From Dyella lutea (GTDB lineage Bacteria; Pseudomonadota; Gammaproteobacteria; Xanthomonadales; Rhodanobacteraceae): DNA of 64,000 nucleotides. Position 1 is the stretch's first letter. The number at the start of each line of letters is the position of its first letter. The position numbers were made by a program, and so were the translations under genes. Below are positions 50,540 to 59,548 of this stretch, in pieces. The stretch spans positions 463,501-527,500 of the forward strand of contig NZ_JAMZEK010000001.1 of assembly GCF_024158035.1 (NCBI RefSeq), written 5' to 3'. Under the pieces are notes generated by a model. It had not been told where the DNA came from. It saw only the letters and a list, made by a program, of their open reading frames with translations, and searched no databases.

Positions 50540-51445
50540 ATGACCATCAAGCAAGTCATCGTCATTACCGGTGCCTCCAGCGGTTTCGGCTGGATGAGCG
50601 CCATCGCCCTGGCCCGGGCCGGCCATGCGGTATACGCCGGCATGCGCGAGACCGATGGGCGCAACGCCCCGGCCGTGCAGCGCCTGCAGCAGCTCGCCAG
50701 CGGCGAGGGGCTGGACCTGCATGCGATCGAGATGGATATCGCCGATCAGTCGTCGGTGGACGCGGCGATCGAGGCGATACTCGCCATCCAGGGCCGACTC
50801 GACGTGGTCGTGCACAACGCCGGGCACATGGCCTACGGGCCGGCCGAGGCCTTCACCCCCGAGCAGTTCGCCGCGCTCTACGACACCAACGTGCTCGGCA
50901 CGCAGCGGGTCAACCGCGCCGTGCTGCCGCATCTGCGGTCGCGCGGTCGAGGCCTGTTGCTGTGGGTGTCCTCCTCCAGCACCCGCGGTGGCACACCGCC
51001 GTATCTGGCGCCGTACTTCGCCGCCAAGGCCGGCATGGACGCGCTGGCGGTGAGCTACGCGGGCGAGTTGGCGCGCTGGGGCATCGAGAGCAGCATCGTC
51101 GTGCCGGGCGCGTTCACCCAGGGCACCCACCATTTCGCCCATGCCGGCCAGCCGTCGGATGCGGCCGTGGCGAAAGCGTACGCCGAAGGGCCGACGGCCG
51201 ATCTCGCCGACGTCGCGTTGCGCGGGCTGGCCGCGCTGGAGCCGGCCGATGCCGATCCGCAGGCGGTCGCTGCAGCCATCGTGGCGGTGGTCGATGCGCC
51301 GTACGGCCGCCGGCCATTCCGCGTCCACGTCGACCCGGCGCAGGACGGCGCCGAAGTGGTCAACGGCGTGGCCGACCGGGTGCGTGCGGAACTGCTGCGG
51401 CGGATCGGCCTGGGTGATCTGTTGCATCCGCGCGTCGAGGCGTGA
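50540..51445 (+). CDS. SDR family oxidoreductase, longer form
   Basis: Short-chain dehydrogenase of 301 residues. ITGASSGFGWMSAIALARAG has the TGxxxGxG site with FGW; the NAG motif VVVHNAGHMAYGPAE, a serine-rich SSSSTRGGTPPYLAPYFAAK with Tyr/Lys, and IVVPGAFTQGTHHFAHAG follow. The C-terminal 60 residues extend beyond the typical SDR and end in a helical LRRIGLGDLLHP. Cotranscribed with the preceding SDR. Possibly acts on a large hydrophobic alcohol or ketone; no named substrate. Confidence 0.87.
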   Translation: MTIKQVIVITGASSGFGWMSAIALARAGHAVYAGMRETDGRNAPAVQRLQQLASGEGLDLHAIEMDIADQSSVDAAIEAILAIQGRLDVVVHNAGHMAYGPAEAFTPEQFAALYDTNVLGTQRVNRAVLPHLRSRGRGLLLWVSSSSTRGGTPPYLAPYFAAKAGMDALAVSYAGELARWGIESSIVVPGAFTQGTHHFAHAGQPSDAAVAKAYAEGPTADLADVALRGLAALEPADADPQAVAAAIVAVVDAPYGRRPFRVHVDPAQDGAEVVNGVADRVRAELLRRIGLGDLLHPRVEA

Positions 51446-51534
51446 ATCCCAACCGCGATCGTCCGCCCGGCCCGCGCGGGCCGCGGCGGGCGATTCCGGT
51501 AAGCTACCGGGCCTAACAAACCACGGGCCCATCC

Positions 51535-52740
51535 ATGAGTCTTGCCCACCGCCGCATCCTGCTGGGCGTGTCCGGCGGCATCGCCGCCTACAAGTCCTGC
51601 GAACTGGTCCGTCGCCTGCGCGATGTGGGCGCCGAGGTGCGCGTGGTGATGACCGAAGGGGCCACGCATTTCGTCACCCCGACCACGTTCCAGGCGCTCT
51701 CCGGCGCGCCGGTGCGGGTATCGCTGTGGGACGAGTCGGCCGAGGCCGCGATGGGCCATATCGAGCTGGCGCGCTGGGCCGAGCGCATCCTCGTCGCTCC
51801 GGCCAGTGCCGATGTGCTGGCCCGCCTCGCCCACGGCCAGGCCGACGATCTGCTGACCACGCTGTGCCTGGCGAGCGCCGCCCCGCTGTCGGTGGCGCCG
51901 GCGATGAACCAGCAGATGTGGGCGCATCCGGCGGTGCAGGCAAACCTGGCGACGCTGCGCTCGCGCGGAGTGACCGTGCTGGGCCCGGCCGCCGGCGAGC
52001 AGGCCTGCGGCGACATCGGCTCCGGGCGCATGCTCGAGCCGCTGGAACTGCGCGAGGCGTTGGCGGCCTCGTTCGGCAACGGCCTGCTGGCCGGGCGCCA
52101 CGTGGTGGTCAGTGCCGGCCCGACCTACGAAGACATCGACCCGGTGCGCTTCATCGGCAACCGCAGTTCCGGAAAGATGGGCTTTGCCGTGGCCGAAGCC
52201 TGTGTCCTGGCCGGCGCCCGGGTCACCCTGGTGGCCGGCCCGGTGAGCCTGACCTCGCCTGCCGGCGTGGCGCGTCGCATCGACGTGCGCAGCGCGGCCC
52301 AGATGCATGCGGCGGTGCTGGAGGCTTCGGCGGGCGCGGATATCTACATTGCGGCGGCGGCCGTCGGCGACTATCGACCGGAGCAAGTGGCGCCGTGCAA
52401 GCTGAAGAAGCAGGCCGGTGCCGACCTGGTGCTGACCCTGGCGGAAAACCCGGACATCCTCGCCAGCTTGTCGGCGTTGCCTGAGCATCCGTTCCTGGTC
52501 GGTTTCGCCGCCGAGACACACGACGTGGCGACGTACGCGCAGGACAAGCTGCGTCGCAAGAAACTCGACATGATCGCCGCCAACCAGGTGGGTGAAGGCC
52601 TGGGGTTCGAGACCGCCGACAACGCGCTCACCCTCTACTGGAACGGCGGTTCGCGCGAATTGCCGCGGGCCGGCAAGGCCGAATTGGCCCGTGAACTGGT
52701 CGCCTGCGTGGCCGAGCGCTTCCGGGGGGCGCGCGCGTGA
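51535..52740 (+). CDS. coaBC: Bifunctional phosphopantothenoylcysteine decarboxylase / phosphopantothenate-cysteine ligase
   Basis: Coenzyme A biosynthesis enzyme of 401 residues. CoaC half: [18 protein letters not shown], the FMN-site [32 protein letters not shown] and the catalytic Cys in [13 protein letters not shown]. CoaB half: [25 protein letters not shown] with the active-site lysine and NPDILASLS. It heads coaBC-dut-algC; its TGA overlaps the dut GTG. Order coaBC-dut is conserved in gammaproteobacteria. Confidence 0.97.
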   Translation: MSLAHRRILLGVSGGIAAYKSCELVRRLRDVGAEVRVVMTEGATHFVTPTTFQALSGAPVRVSLWDESAEAAMGHIELARWAERILVAPASADVLARLAHGQADDLLTTLCLASAAPLSVAPAMNQQMWAHPAVQANLATLRSRGVTVLGPAAGEQACGDIGSGRMLEPLELREALAASFGNGLLAGRHVVVSAGPTYEDIDPVRFIGNRSSGKMGFAVAEACVLAGARVTLVAGPVSLTSPAGVARRIDVRSAAQMHAAVLEASAGADIYIAAAAVGDYRPEQVAPCKLKKQAGADLVLTLAENPDILASLSALPEHPFLVGFAAETHDVATYAQDKLRRKKLDMIAANQVGEGLGFETADNALTLYWNGGSRELPRAGKAELARELVACVAERFRGARA

Positions 52741-53192
52741 TCGACATCGAACTGAAGATCCTCGATCCGCGACTGGGCCACAGTATTCCGCTACCGGAAC
52801 CGGCCACCATGGGCAGCGCCGGCATGGACCTGCGCGCGGCACTGGAGGCTCCGGCCACCCTCGCCCCGGGCGAGACCCTGCTGGTCCCGAGCGGCTTCGC
52901 GATCCACATCGGCGATCCCGGCTGGTGCGCGCTGATCGTGCCGCGATCGGGCCTGGGGCATAAGCAGGGCCTGGTGATGGGCAACCTGGTCGGCGTCATC
53001 GATGCCGATTACCAGGGGCCGCTGATGATTTCGTGCTGGAACCGCGGCACCCGGCCGGTCACCATCGGGGTGGGCGACCGCATCGCACAACTGCTGCTCG
53101 TGCCGGTGGCACAGGCACGGCTGAGGGTGGTGGAAGAGTTCGCACCGTCGGAACGGGGGCAGGGCGGCTTCGGATCGACCGGAATCAACTGA
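52737..53192 (+). CDS. dut: Deoxyuridine 5'-triphosphate nucleotidohydrolase
   Basis: Trimeric dUTPase of 151 residues that removes dUTP and makes dUMP for thymidylate. All five motifs are present: [41 protein letters not shown] and [10 protein letters not shown]. The GTG start overlaps the coaBC stop as GTGA, which shows translational coupling. The C-terminus is complete. Confidence 0.97.
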   Translation: MIDIELKILDPRLGHSIPLPEPATMGSAGMDLRAALEAPATLAPGETLLVPSGFAIHIGDPGWCALIVPRSGLGHKQGLVMGNLVGVIDADYQGPLMISCWNRGTRPVTIGVGDRIAQLLLVPVAQARLRVVEEFAPSERGQGGFGSTGIN

Positions 53193-53207
53193 TCTGCGGG
53201 GGCGGGG

Positions 53208-55538
53208 ATGGGTTTGAGCTGGGGGAAGGCCAACGCACTGGCCGAGGTCGACTGGAGGCGTCTGCTGCCGCTGGCCGCCGGCACGCTGCTGGTCGTGCTC
53301 GGCTTGTTTGCCGGCTGGCAAACATGGCTGATCGCGAACGAGGGACACGCCAACGATCGCGTCCATCAGGCCCAGGCCGCAGCCGTCAGGGCCGTGTCGG
53401 CCGCGCTGGACAGCCAGCGCCGTGCGGTCCGTAACGCGCTGGATAAGGTCGACCCCGCCACGCTGGCGGCCGACGCCAATGCTGCCGTGGCGTCGGTGAA
53501 GGCGGCCGTACCCGGGTCACGGGTGGTGGAGTTCTACAGTCCGTCCCTGGGGGAAGTGCTGCACGCCAACTATCGCGAGTTCGGCTATGCCAAGGCCGCC
53601 CAGCTGATCGCCGCGCAAAGCATCGATGGCCCGGCCCTGGCGGAATCGGTGAATGCACGTGACGGGCGCCATGTCTCGTTCGCCATGCCGGTCGGTCCGC
53701 TGCAGCACCCCGCCGCCTGGGCGTGGGTGGAATTGCCGTTCGAGCCGGTGGCCAGGGCCTTCGATGCGGTATCTCCGGCCGGCGGTCGCATCGAGCTGCG
53801 CCAGGGCGACGACCGCACCGACCTTGGTCTGCTCTCGCACGGAAACGCATCGGCGGTGCCCGAGGAAGATAGCGGCGAGCCGGTGCCGAACAGCGCGTTC
53901 AGCGTCACGGCGGCGTTGCCGGCGGCCTTCATCGTGCTGCCGCGCCAATGGCCGCTCGCCGCGTTGCTGAGCCTGCTCGGTCTGGGGGTGGGCGTATGGC
54001 TGCTGCGTTTGCGGGGAGGGAGCCCGGGCAGCGAGGCGGCCGAGCCAGCGGTGGAGGATGTCCCGTTGCCACCGCGTCGTGAGCGGGTGCGTCCGGCCAT
54101 CCCGCCGCCTTCACCGCCGCCTCAGGGACCGCCGCCGAAGGCGCCCCCGCCAGTGGTGGCCATCGATCCGTCGATCTTCCGCGCCTACGATGTGCGCGGC
54201 GTGGTCGGCAAGACGCTGGACCGCCCCGTGGCCAAGCGGCTGGGCCAGGCGATCGGCGGCATGATGCGCGAGCAGGGGCTGCGCGAGATCGTGGTCGGCC
54301 GCGACGGCCGCAACTCCGGCCCGGAACTGGCCGGGGCCTTGGCCGAAGGCCTGCAGCTGGCAGGCATCGATGTCATCGATATCGGCGCGGTGCCCACGCC
54401 GGTGGTGTATTACGCGGCATTCCGGCTAAACACCGGGTGTGGCGTGGCGGTCACCGGCAGCCACAATCCGCCGGAGTACAACGGCTTCAAGATCGTCCTG
54501 GGCGGGCAGACGCTGGCCGAGGCAGCGATCCAGGACCTGTACCGTCGCATCGTCGAAGGCGACCTGCCGGACGACGGGCACGGCAGCTCCCGGAACCTGG
54601 ATGTCGTGCCCGACTACATCGAGCGGATCGCCTCGGACGTGCAGGCCGAGCGCATGCTCAAGGTGGTCGTGGATTGTGGCAACGGCATCCCGGGCATGGT
54701 CGCACCGCAGGTGCTGGAGGGTATCGGCTGCGAAGTGGTGCCGCTGTATTGCGACGTCGACGGCAGCTTCCCGAACCACCATCCGGATCCTTCCGATCCG
54801 GCCAATCTCGAGGACCTGATCCTCGCCGTGAAACAGACCGGTGCCGATCTCGGTTTGGCGTTCGATGGCGATGGCGATCGTCTCGGCGTGGTGACCCGCG
54901 AAGGCGAGATCGTCTACCCGGACCGCGTCCTGATGCTGTTCGCGCGGGACGTGCTGGCGCGCCAGCCGGGTGCCACGATCATCTACGACGTCAAGTGCAC
55001 CGGGCACCTGAAGGGCCAGATCCTGGATGCAGGCGGCAGCCCGCTGATGTGGCGCACCGGCCACTCGTTGATGAAGGCGAAGATGCGCGAGACCGGCGCG
55101 GAGCTGGCCGGCGAGATGAGCGGCCACTTCTTCTTCAAGGAGCGCTGGTACGGTTTCGACGACGGCATCTATGCCGCCGCGCGGCTGCTGGAGATTCTCG
55201 CCGGCGACCTGGAAGACCGCAGCCCGGACGAAATCTTCGCCACCTGCCCGAAGGGCGTATCCACCCCGGAGCTGAAGATCGATCTGGCCGAGGGCGAGCA
55301 GAAGCGCTTCATGGATGCCTTCCGCGAGAAGGCCAGCTTCCCGGACGCCACGCTGGTGACCATCGATGGCGTGCGCGCGGACTGGCCGGACGGCTGGGGT
55401 CTCGTGCGGGCGTCGAATACCACGCCGACCCTGGTGCTGCGCTTCGACGCGGACAATCCGACCGCGCTCAAACGCATCCAGCAGGTCTTCCGCGAGCAGT
55501 TGTTCCTGGTGAAGCCCGGCCTGAAGCTGCCGTTCTGA
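53208..55538 (+). CDS. algC: Phosphomannomutase/phosphoglucomutase with membrane-anchored N-terminal extension
   Basis: Alpha-D-phosphohexomutase of 776 residues, about 300 longer than the soluble enzyme. The N-terminal part has a transmembrane helix (LLPLAAGTLLVVLGLFAGWQ), an extracytoplasmic domain of about 200 residues, a second helix (LAALLSLLGLGVGVWLLRL) and a proline-rich linker (IPPPSPPPQGPPPKAPPP). The mutase half starts near residue 320 with FRAYDVRGVVGKTLD, the phosphoserine loop TGSHNPPEYNGFK, metal site DGDGDRLG and sugar-binding GEMSGHFFF and RASNTTPTLVLRF. It supplies GDP-mannose and UDP-glucose precursors for exopolysaccharide and LPS. Pseudomonas AlgC orthologues can carry a comparable extension. 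Confidence 0.95.
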   Translation: MGLSWGKANALAEVDWRRLLPLAAGTLLVVLGLFAGWQTWLIANEGHANDRVHQAQAAAVRAVSAALDSQRRAVRNALDKVDPATLAADANAAVASVKAAVPGSRVVEFYSPSLGEVLHANYREFGYAKAAQLIAAQSIDGPALAESVNARDGRHVSFAMPVGPLQHPAAWAWVELPFEPVARAFDAVSPAGGRIELRQGDDRTDLGLLSHGNASAVPEEDSGEPVPNSAFSVTAALPAAFIVLPRQWPLAALLSLLGLGVGVWLLRLRGGSPGSEAAEPAVEDVPLPPRRERVRPAIPPPSPPPQGPPPKAPPPVVAIDPSIFRAYDVRGVVGKTLDRPVAKRLGQAIGGMMREQGLREIVVGRDGRNSGPELAGALAEGLQLAGIDVIDIGAVPTPVVYYAAFRLNTGCGVAVTGSHNPPEYNGFKIVLGGQTLAEAAIQDLYRRIVEGDLPDDGHGSSRNLDVVPDYIERIASDVQAERMLKVVVDCGNGIPGMVAPQVLEGIGCEVVPLYCDVDGSFPNHHPDPSDPANLEDLILAVKQTGADLGLAFDGDGDRLGVVTREGEIVYPDRVLMLFARDVLARQPGATIIYDVKCTGHLKGQILDAGGSPLMWRTGHSLMKAKMRETGAELAGEMSGHFFFKERWYGFDDGIYAAARLLEILAGDLEDRSPDEIFATCPKGVSTPELKIDLAEGEQKRFMDAFREKASFPDATLVTIDGVRADWPDGWGLVRASNTTPTLVLRFDADNPTALKRIQQVFREQLFLVKPGLKLPF

Positions 55539-55547
55539 GCGGGACGG

Positions 55548-56198
55548 TCAGTGGCCGGGGTCGTCGCCGGCGATCTGCTTTTTCAGCTCACGATACCGGC
55601 TGAGCTGGCCCTCCTGCCGCAGCTGCGTGTTGACGTACGACTGCTGCAGGCGCTCGAGCAGGGCGCGCTGCGAGCCGACCACCCCGCGCTGGGTGGCGAT
55701 TCGATCGTTGAGGTATTTGGGCACGGGCTGCTTGGTGCGCTCCAGCTCGCCGGCGCGCCCGAGCAGGTCGGCCAGCGCCTGTTCCTGCGTGGCCAGGCTC
55801 TTGCGGGTGGTCGAGATCTGCTGGTCGATCGAATTGAGCTCGTCCTTCTGCATGCTCACCAGGTCCGGCTCGTTCGGATAGGCCGCGAGCATCTGATCGT
55901 CGTTGCGACGCTGTTCGTCTTCGGCCTGCTTCTTGGCGGCGGCGATGGCGGCCTGTTTCTCTGCGGCGGCGCGCTCCTCCACCGTGAGCTGGCGCTCCAC
56001 GTGGCGCACGACGATGCCGCGGCTGTCGACGATGTCGTAGCCATTGGCCATGGCGTCGGCGGAAAGACTGTCGCTGTAGTGCAGCAGGCCATGCGCGTCG
56101 TGCCAGCGGTACTGCACGGCACTGCCCTTCTGCTGAGCGATGGCAGCGGTGCTGACGACGACCGACAACATGGCGGAAACGATCAGGAACTTGCGCAT
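55548..56198 (-). CDS. DUF4124 domain secreted protein
   Basis: Protein of 216 residues: signal peptide MRKFLIVSAMLSVVVSTAAI, a DUF4124 domain (VQYRWHDAHGLLHYSDSLSA, about 28-75) and a long coiled coil (ERAAAEKQAAIAAAKKQAED, then SIDQQISTTRKSLATQEQAL). GGAGGGG precedes ATG 56198. Function unknown; DUF4124 proteins are periplasmic and frequent in this group. It converges with algC. Confidence 0.85.
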   Translation of the reverse strand: MRKFLIVSAMLSVVVSTAAIAQQKGSAVQYRWHDAHGLLHYSDSLSADAMANGYDIVDSRGIVVRHVERQLTVEERAAAEKQAAIAAAKKQAEDEQRRNDDQMLAAYPNEPDLVSMQKDELNSIDQQISTTRKSLATQEQALADLLGRAGELERTKQPVPKYLNDRIATQRGVVGSQRALLERLQQSYVNTQLRQEGQLSRYRELKKQIAGDDPGH

Positions 56199-56271
56199 GT
56201 AACCCCTCCGTATCGAGCGGAGTATAGCGATCACGCCGGTCGGTACGGTGGGCTCCGCCAGAGCTTTTCGC

Positions 56272-56919
56272 TTAGCCGGTCACGCCGTAGCGGGCGCGAT
56301 AGGCGAGCAGCCGCGCGTGCTCGGCTGCGAGTGAGGGCCGCTCGCCGGCGTAAGCCAGCACATCGTCCAGCCGGGTGATCGCGATCACCGGAATGCCGAA
56401 CTCCGCCGTCAATTCCTGTGCCGCGGACAGCTCGCCCTGGCCCCGCTCCTGCCGGTCCAGTGCGATCAGCACGCCGGCCGGCTCGGCACCGGCGGCGCGG
56501 ATCAGCGCCAGCGACTCGCGCACGGCGGTGCCCGCGGTCATCACGTCGTCGACGATCAGCACGCGACCCTGCAGCGGCGCGCCGACCAGGCTGCCGCCTT
56601 CACCGTGGTCCTTGGCTTCCTTGCGGTTGTACGCCCAGGGAAGGTCGCGGCCATGCTGCTCGGCGAGCGCGATGGCGGTGGCGGCGGCCAGCGCGATGCC
56701 CTTGTAGGCCGGGCCGAACAGCATGTCCACGGTCAGGCCGGAGGCCTGGATGGTCGCCGCATAGGCGCGACCCAGCTGGGCCAGCGCGGCGCCGGAGTCG
56801 ATCCGTCCCATGTTGAAGAAGTACGGGCTGATCCGCCCGGACTTGAGGGTGAACTCGCCGAAGCGCAGCACCTCGCGTTGAAGAGTCAGGTCGATGAAGT
56901 CGCGCTGGTAATCGTGCAC
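56272..56919 (-). CDS. pyrE: Orotate phosphoribosyltransferase
   Basis: Pyrimidine pathway enzyme of 215 residues making OMP from orotate and PRPP. The PRPP loop [17 protein letters not shown], the catalytic loop [15 protein letters not shown] and the start [18 protein letters not shown] are typical. It is divergent from xthA, an arrangement like pyrE-crc in Pseudomonas. Confidence 0.97.
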   Translation of the reverse strand: MHDYQRDFIDLTLQREVLRFGEFTLKSGRISPYFFNMGRIDSGAALAQLGRAYAATIQASGLTVDMLFGPAYKGIALAAATAIALAEQHGRDLPWAYNRKEAKDHGEGGSLVGAPLQGRVLIVDDVMTAGTAVRESLALIRAAGAEPAGVLIALDRQERGQGELSAAQELTAEFGIPVIAITRLDDVLAYAGERPSLAAEHARLLAYRARYGVTG

Positions 56920-57067
56920 GGGAAATTCCGGTCTGCTGGGTCGGGGATGCGGCGGCCACGCCGACGCAATGCGTCATGGTAACGCCCGGAGCCGGCCCCG
57001 GAGTGCCACTGCAACGGTTGCTATGATGCCGGCTTGACCGTACGTAAGCCGGACTGCAGGAGCACGC

Positions 57068-57835
57068 ATGCGCATCATCAGCCTCAACGCCAACGGCATC
57101 CGTTCGGCGGCGACCAAGGGGGTGTTTCCCTGGCTTCGCGCCCAGGAGGCCGACGTGGTCTGCCTGCAGGAGACCAAGGCGCAGGAGGACCAGCTCACCG
57201 ACCCGATGTTCCGACCCGACGGGCACCACTGCTTCTACCGCGATGCCACCAGCAAGAAGGGCTACAGCGGCGTGGCGATCTACGCCAGGCGCGAACCGGA
57301 CGCCGTACTGACCGAGCTGGGCTGGGACGAGTTCGACAACGAGGGCCGCTACATCGAGGCGCGCTTCGGCAAGCTCTCGGTGGTGTCGCTGTATTTCCCG
57401 TCAGGATCGTCGGGCGAGGAGCGCCAGCAGTTCAAGTTCCGCGCCATGGAATGGATCGCACCGATCTTCGACGGCTGGCTGAAGAGCGATCGCCAGTACG
57501 TGATCTGCGGCGACTGGAACATCGTGCGCAGCGAAAAAGACATCAAGAACTGGAAGTCCAACCAGAAGAACTCCGGTTGCCTGCCGGAGGAGCGCGCCTG
57601 GCTCAATGGCCTGGTCGAGCGTGGTTGGGTGGACAGCTATCGCACGCTCAAGCCCGAGGGCGAGGACTACACCTGGTGGTCCAACCGCGGGCGCGCGCGG
57701 GAGAACGACGTGGGTTGGCGCATCGACTACCAGATCGTCTCGCCCGCGCTGCGCGCCCGTCTGCGCGACTGTTCGATCTACCGCGAGCAGCGCTTTTCCG
57801 ACCACGCGCCGTACACGGTCGACTATGCCGACTGA
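57068..57835 (+). CDS. xthA: Exodeoxyribonuclease III
   Basis: AP endonuclease / 3'-5' exonuclease of 255 residues in base-excision repair. Active-site residues of the EEP family are all present: Asn in SLNANGIRS, Glu in CLQETKAQ, Tyr in SLYFPSGSSG, Asp/Asn in VICGDWNIVRS, Asp in WRIDYQIVS and the final SDHAPYTV. Located next to pyrE as Pseudomonas crc is, but the full catalytic set argues for a working nuclease rather than a Crc-type RNA regulator. It overlaps ampG by 11 bases. Confidence 0.95.
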   Translation: MRIISLNANGIRSAATKGVFPWLRAQEADVVCLQETKAQEDQLTDPMFRPDGHHCFYRDATSKKGYSGVAIYARREPDAVLTELGWDEFDNEGRYIEARFGKLSVVSLYFPSGSSGEERQQFKFRAMEWIAPIFDGWLKSDRQYVICGDWNIVRSEKDIKNWKSNQKNSGCLPEERAWLNGLVERGWVDSYRTLKPEGEDYTWWSNRGRARENDVGWRIDYQIVSPALRARLRDCSIYREQRFSDHAPYTVDYAD

Positions 57836-59126
57836 GCCGGCGGCCGCCGCAGCGCCGCGGTCCTCGATCTGGCAGGCCTTCACCCAGCCGGCCGCCGGGA
57901 CCATGGCGGTGTTCGGTTTTTCCTCCGGACTGCCGTTCCTGCTGGTTGCCGGCACCCTGGCCTTCTGGCTGAAAGAGCGCGGCGTGGTGCTGTCGGAGAT
58001 CACCATGATCGCCAGCGCCGGCATGACCTACGCGCTGAAGTTCCTGTGGGCGCCGCTGCTCGATCACTGGCGCGTGCCGGGCTTTCGCAAACTCGGCCAG
58101 CGCCGTGGCTGGCTGTTGCTCGCGCAGTTGGCGGTCGCTGCCGGCCTGCTGGCGATGGCCTGGCTGACGCCGGCGCGGCTGCCCGTGTTCATTGCTGCCA
58201 CGCTGATTGTGGCGTTCTTCGGTGCCACCCAGGACATCGCCATCGATGCCTATCGCATCGAGATAGCACCGATCGAGGCGCAGGGTGCGCTGGTGGCCAC
58301 TTATTCGCTGGGCTACCGCATCGGCCTGCTCACCGCCGGAGCTCTGGCGCTGATCGTCGCCGACCACCACGTGTCCTGGCCGTCGATCTATGTCGGCATG
58401 GCGGCGTGCATGCTGCCGCCGATCGCCATGACCCTGGCGGCACGCGAGCCGGAGGTATTGCGCCAAGCGCCCCCGCGCTGGCTGGATGCGATGCGGCTGG
58501 GCGTGGTCGACCCGTTCATCGACTTCTTTCGTCGCTACGGTTTTGTGCTGGCGCTGCTCACGCTCGCCTTCATCCTGCTGTTCAAGATCCCGGAACAGGC
58601 GACCATCGGTGGCGTGATGAGCCCGTTCTACCGCGACATGGGCTTCAGCAAGACGCAGATCGGCGCGATCACAAAGATCTACGGCGTGTGGATCGGCATC
58701 GTCGGTGTGTTCGTCGGCGGCGCGATGGTGGCGCGCTGGGGTGCCTGGCGCTCGCTGGCGGTGATGGTCGTGCTGTGCGGCACTAGCAACCTGCTCTATC
58801 TGCTGCTCATGCAGCACTACGGCAACCTGTGGATGCTCACCCTGGTGATCTCGGGCGAGAACCTCACCCTGGGCATGCTCGGTCCGCCCACAGTGGCATT
58901 CCTTTCCTCACTGGTGAACCGCGAGCACACGGCCACGCAATACGCGCTGCTGAGCTCGCTGGTGAATCTGCCGGGCAAGGTGCTGGGGTTCTTCGCCGGC
59001 GAGATCGCTATGGCGGTCGGTTATGGCGGGTTCTTCGTCATCACGGTACTGGGCATCGTGCCGGCAGTGGTTCTGTTCGCCCTGATCCGCAAACGCTTCA
59101 GGGATGGTGGCCACGACGTGCGCTGA
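57825..59126 (+). CDS. ampG: AmpG-like muropeptide MFS transporter
   Basis: Inner-membrane permease of 433 residues with about twelve helices, for GlcNAc-anhMurNAc peptides released in wall turnover. FGFSSGLPFLLVAGTLAFWL, FLWAPLLDHWRVPGF, FGATQDIAIDAYRIEI (the ATQDI motif) and FILLFKIPEQATIG are AmpG signatures. The ATG lies inside the end of xthA. With anmK and the M23 peptidase nearby it fits cell-wall recycling, and so possibly beta-lactamase induction. Confidence 0.93.
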   Translation: MPTEPAAAAAPRSSIWQAFTQPAAGTMAVFGFSSGLPFLLVAGTLAFWLKERGVVLSEITMIASAGMTYALKFLWAPLLDHWRVPGFRKLGQRRGWLLLAQLAVAAGLLAMAWLTPARLPVFIAATLIVAFFGATQDIAIDAYRIEIAPIEAQGALVATYSLGYRIGLLTAGALALIVADHHVSWPSIYVGMAACMLPPIAMTLAAREPEVLRQAPPRWLDAMRLGVVDPFIDFFRRYGFVLALLTLAFILLFKIPEQATIGGVMSPFYRDMGFSKTQIGAITKIYGVWIGIVGVFVGGAMVARWGAWRSLAVMVVLCGTSNLLYLLLMQHYGNLWMLTLVISGENLTLGMLGPPTVAFLSSLVNREHTATQYALLSSLVNLPGKVLGFFAGEIAMAVGYGGFFVITVLGIVPAVVLFALIRKRFRDGGHDVR

Positions 59127-59218
59127 GTCGCGCGTCGGCGCCTGGCGCGTGGTAGCGGCCGTCGGGTTTGTGCGACCATCCGGCGCACAGGGGGCATGCG
59201 TGACACGGAGTGGCGACC

Positions 59219-59548
59219 ATGCCGGATCTCGTCGTACGCCATATCGACAACGTGATGGCCGAGCGCATCAAGGCGCTGGCCAAGTCACGCCATTGGTCGA
59301 TCAATGACGTGGTGCTGCATGCCCTCCGGCACGGCCTGGGCATGAGCGACGGCGGGGTCGCCTTCTCCGAGAACCTGATCGATGCCGATGCGGTGGTACT
59401 CAGCGGCCACTGGGACGCTGCCGAGCGTGCGGCCTTCCACGAAGCCGTCCAGGCGTTGTCGGTGGCACCCGCGAGCCAGCTGGTCGGTATCGCCGCCTCG
59501 CCCTTCGGCGACGAAGAGCACGGCCCCGTTCAGCGGGACGCGGAGTAG
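59219..59548 (+). CDS. Ribbon-helix-helix protein, orphan antitoxin-like
   Basis: Protein of 109 residues. The N-terminal [20 protein letters not shown] followed by [20 protein letters not shown] has the pattern of a FitA/Arc-type ribbon-helix-helix DNA-binding domain. The remaining 60 residues are acidic and unlike the toxin-neutralising tail of FitA. ATG 59219 has GGAG ahead; a GTG three codons upstream is the alternative. No toxin gene (PIN, RelE) is adjacent, so it is an orphan or a plain regulator. It overlaps the 3' end of anmK by 19 bases. Confidence 0.72.
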   Translation: MPDLVVRHIDNVMAERIKALAKSRHWSINDVVLHALRHGLGMSDGGVAFSENLIDADAVVLSGHWDAAERAAFHEAVQALSVAPASQLVGIAASPFGDEEHGPVQRDAE

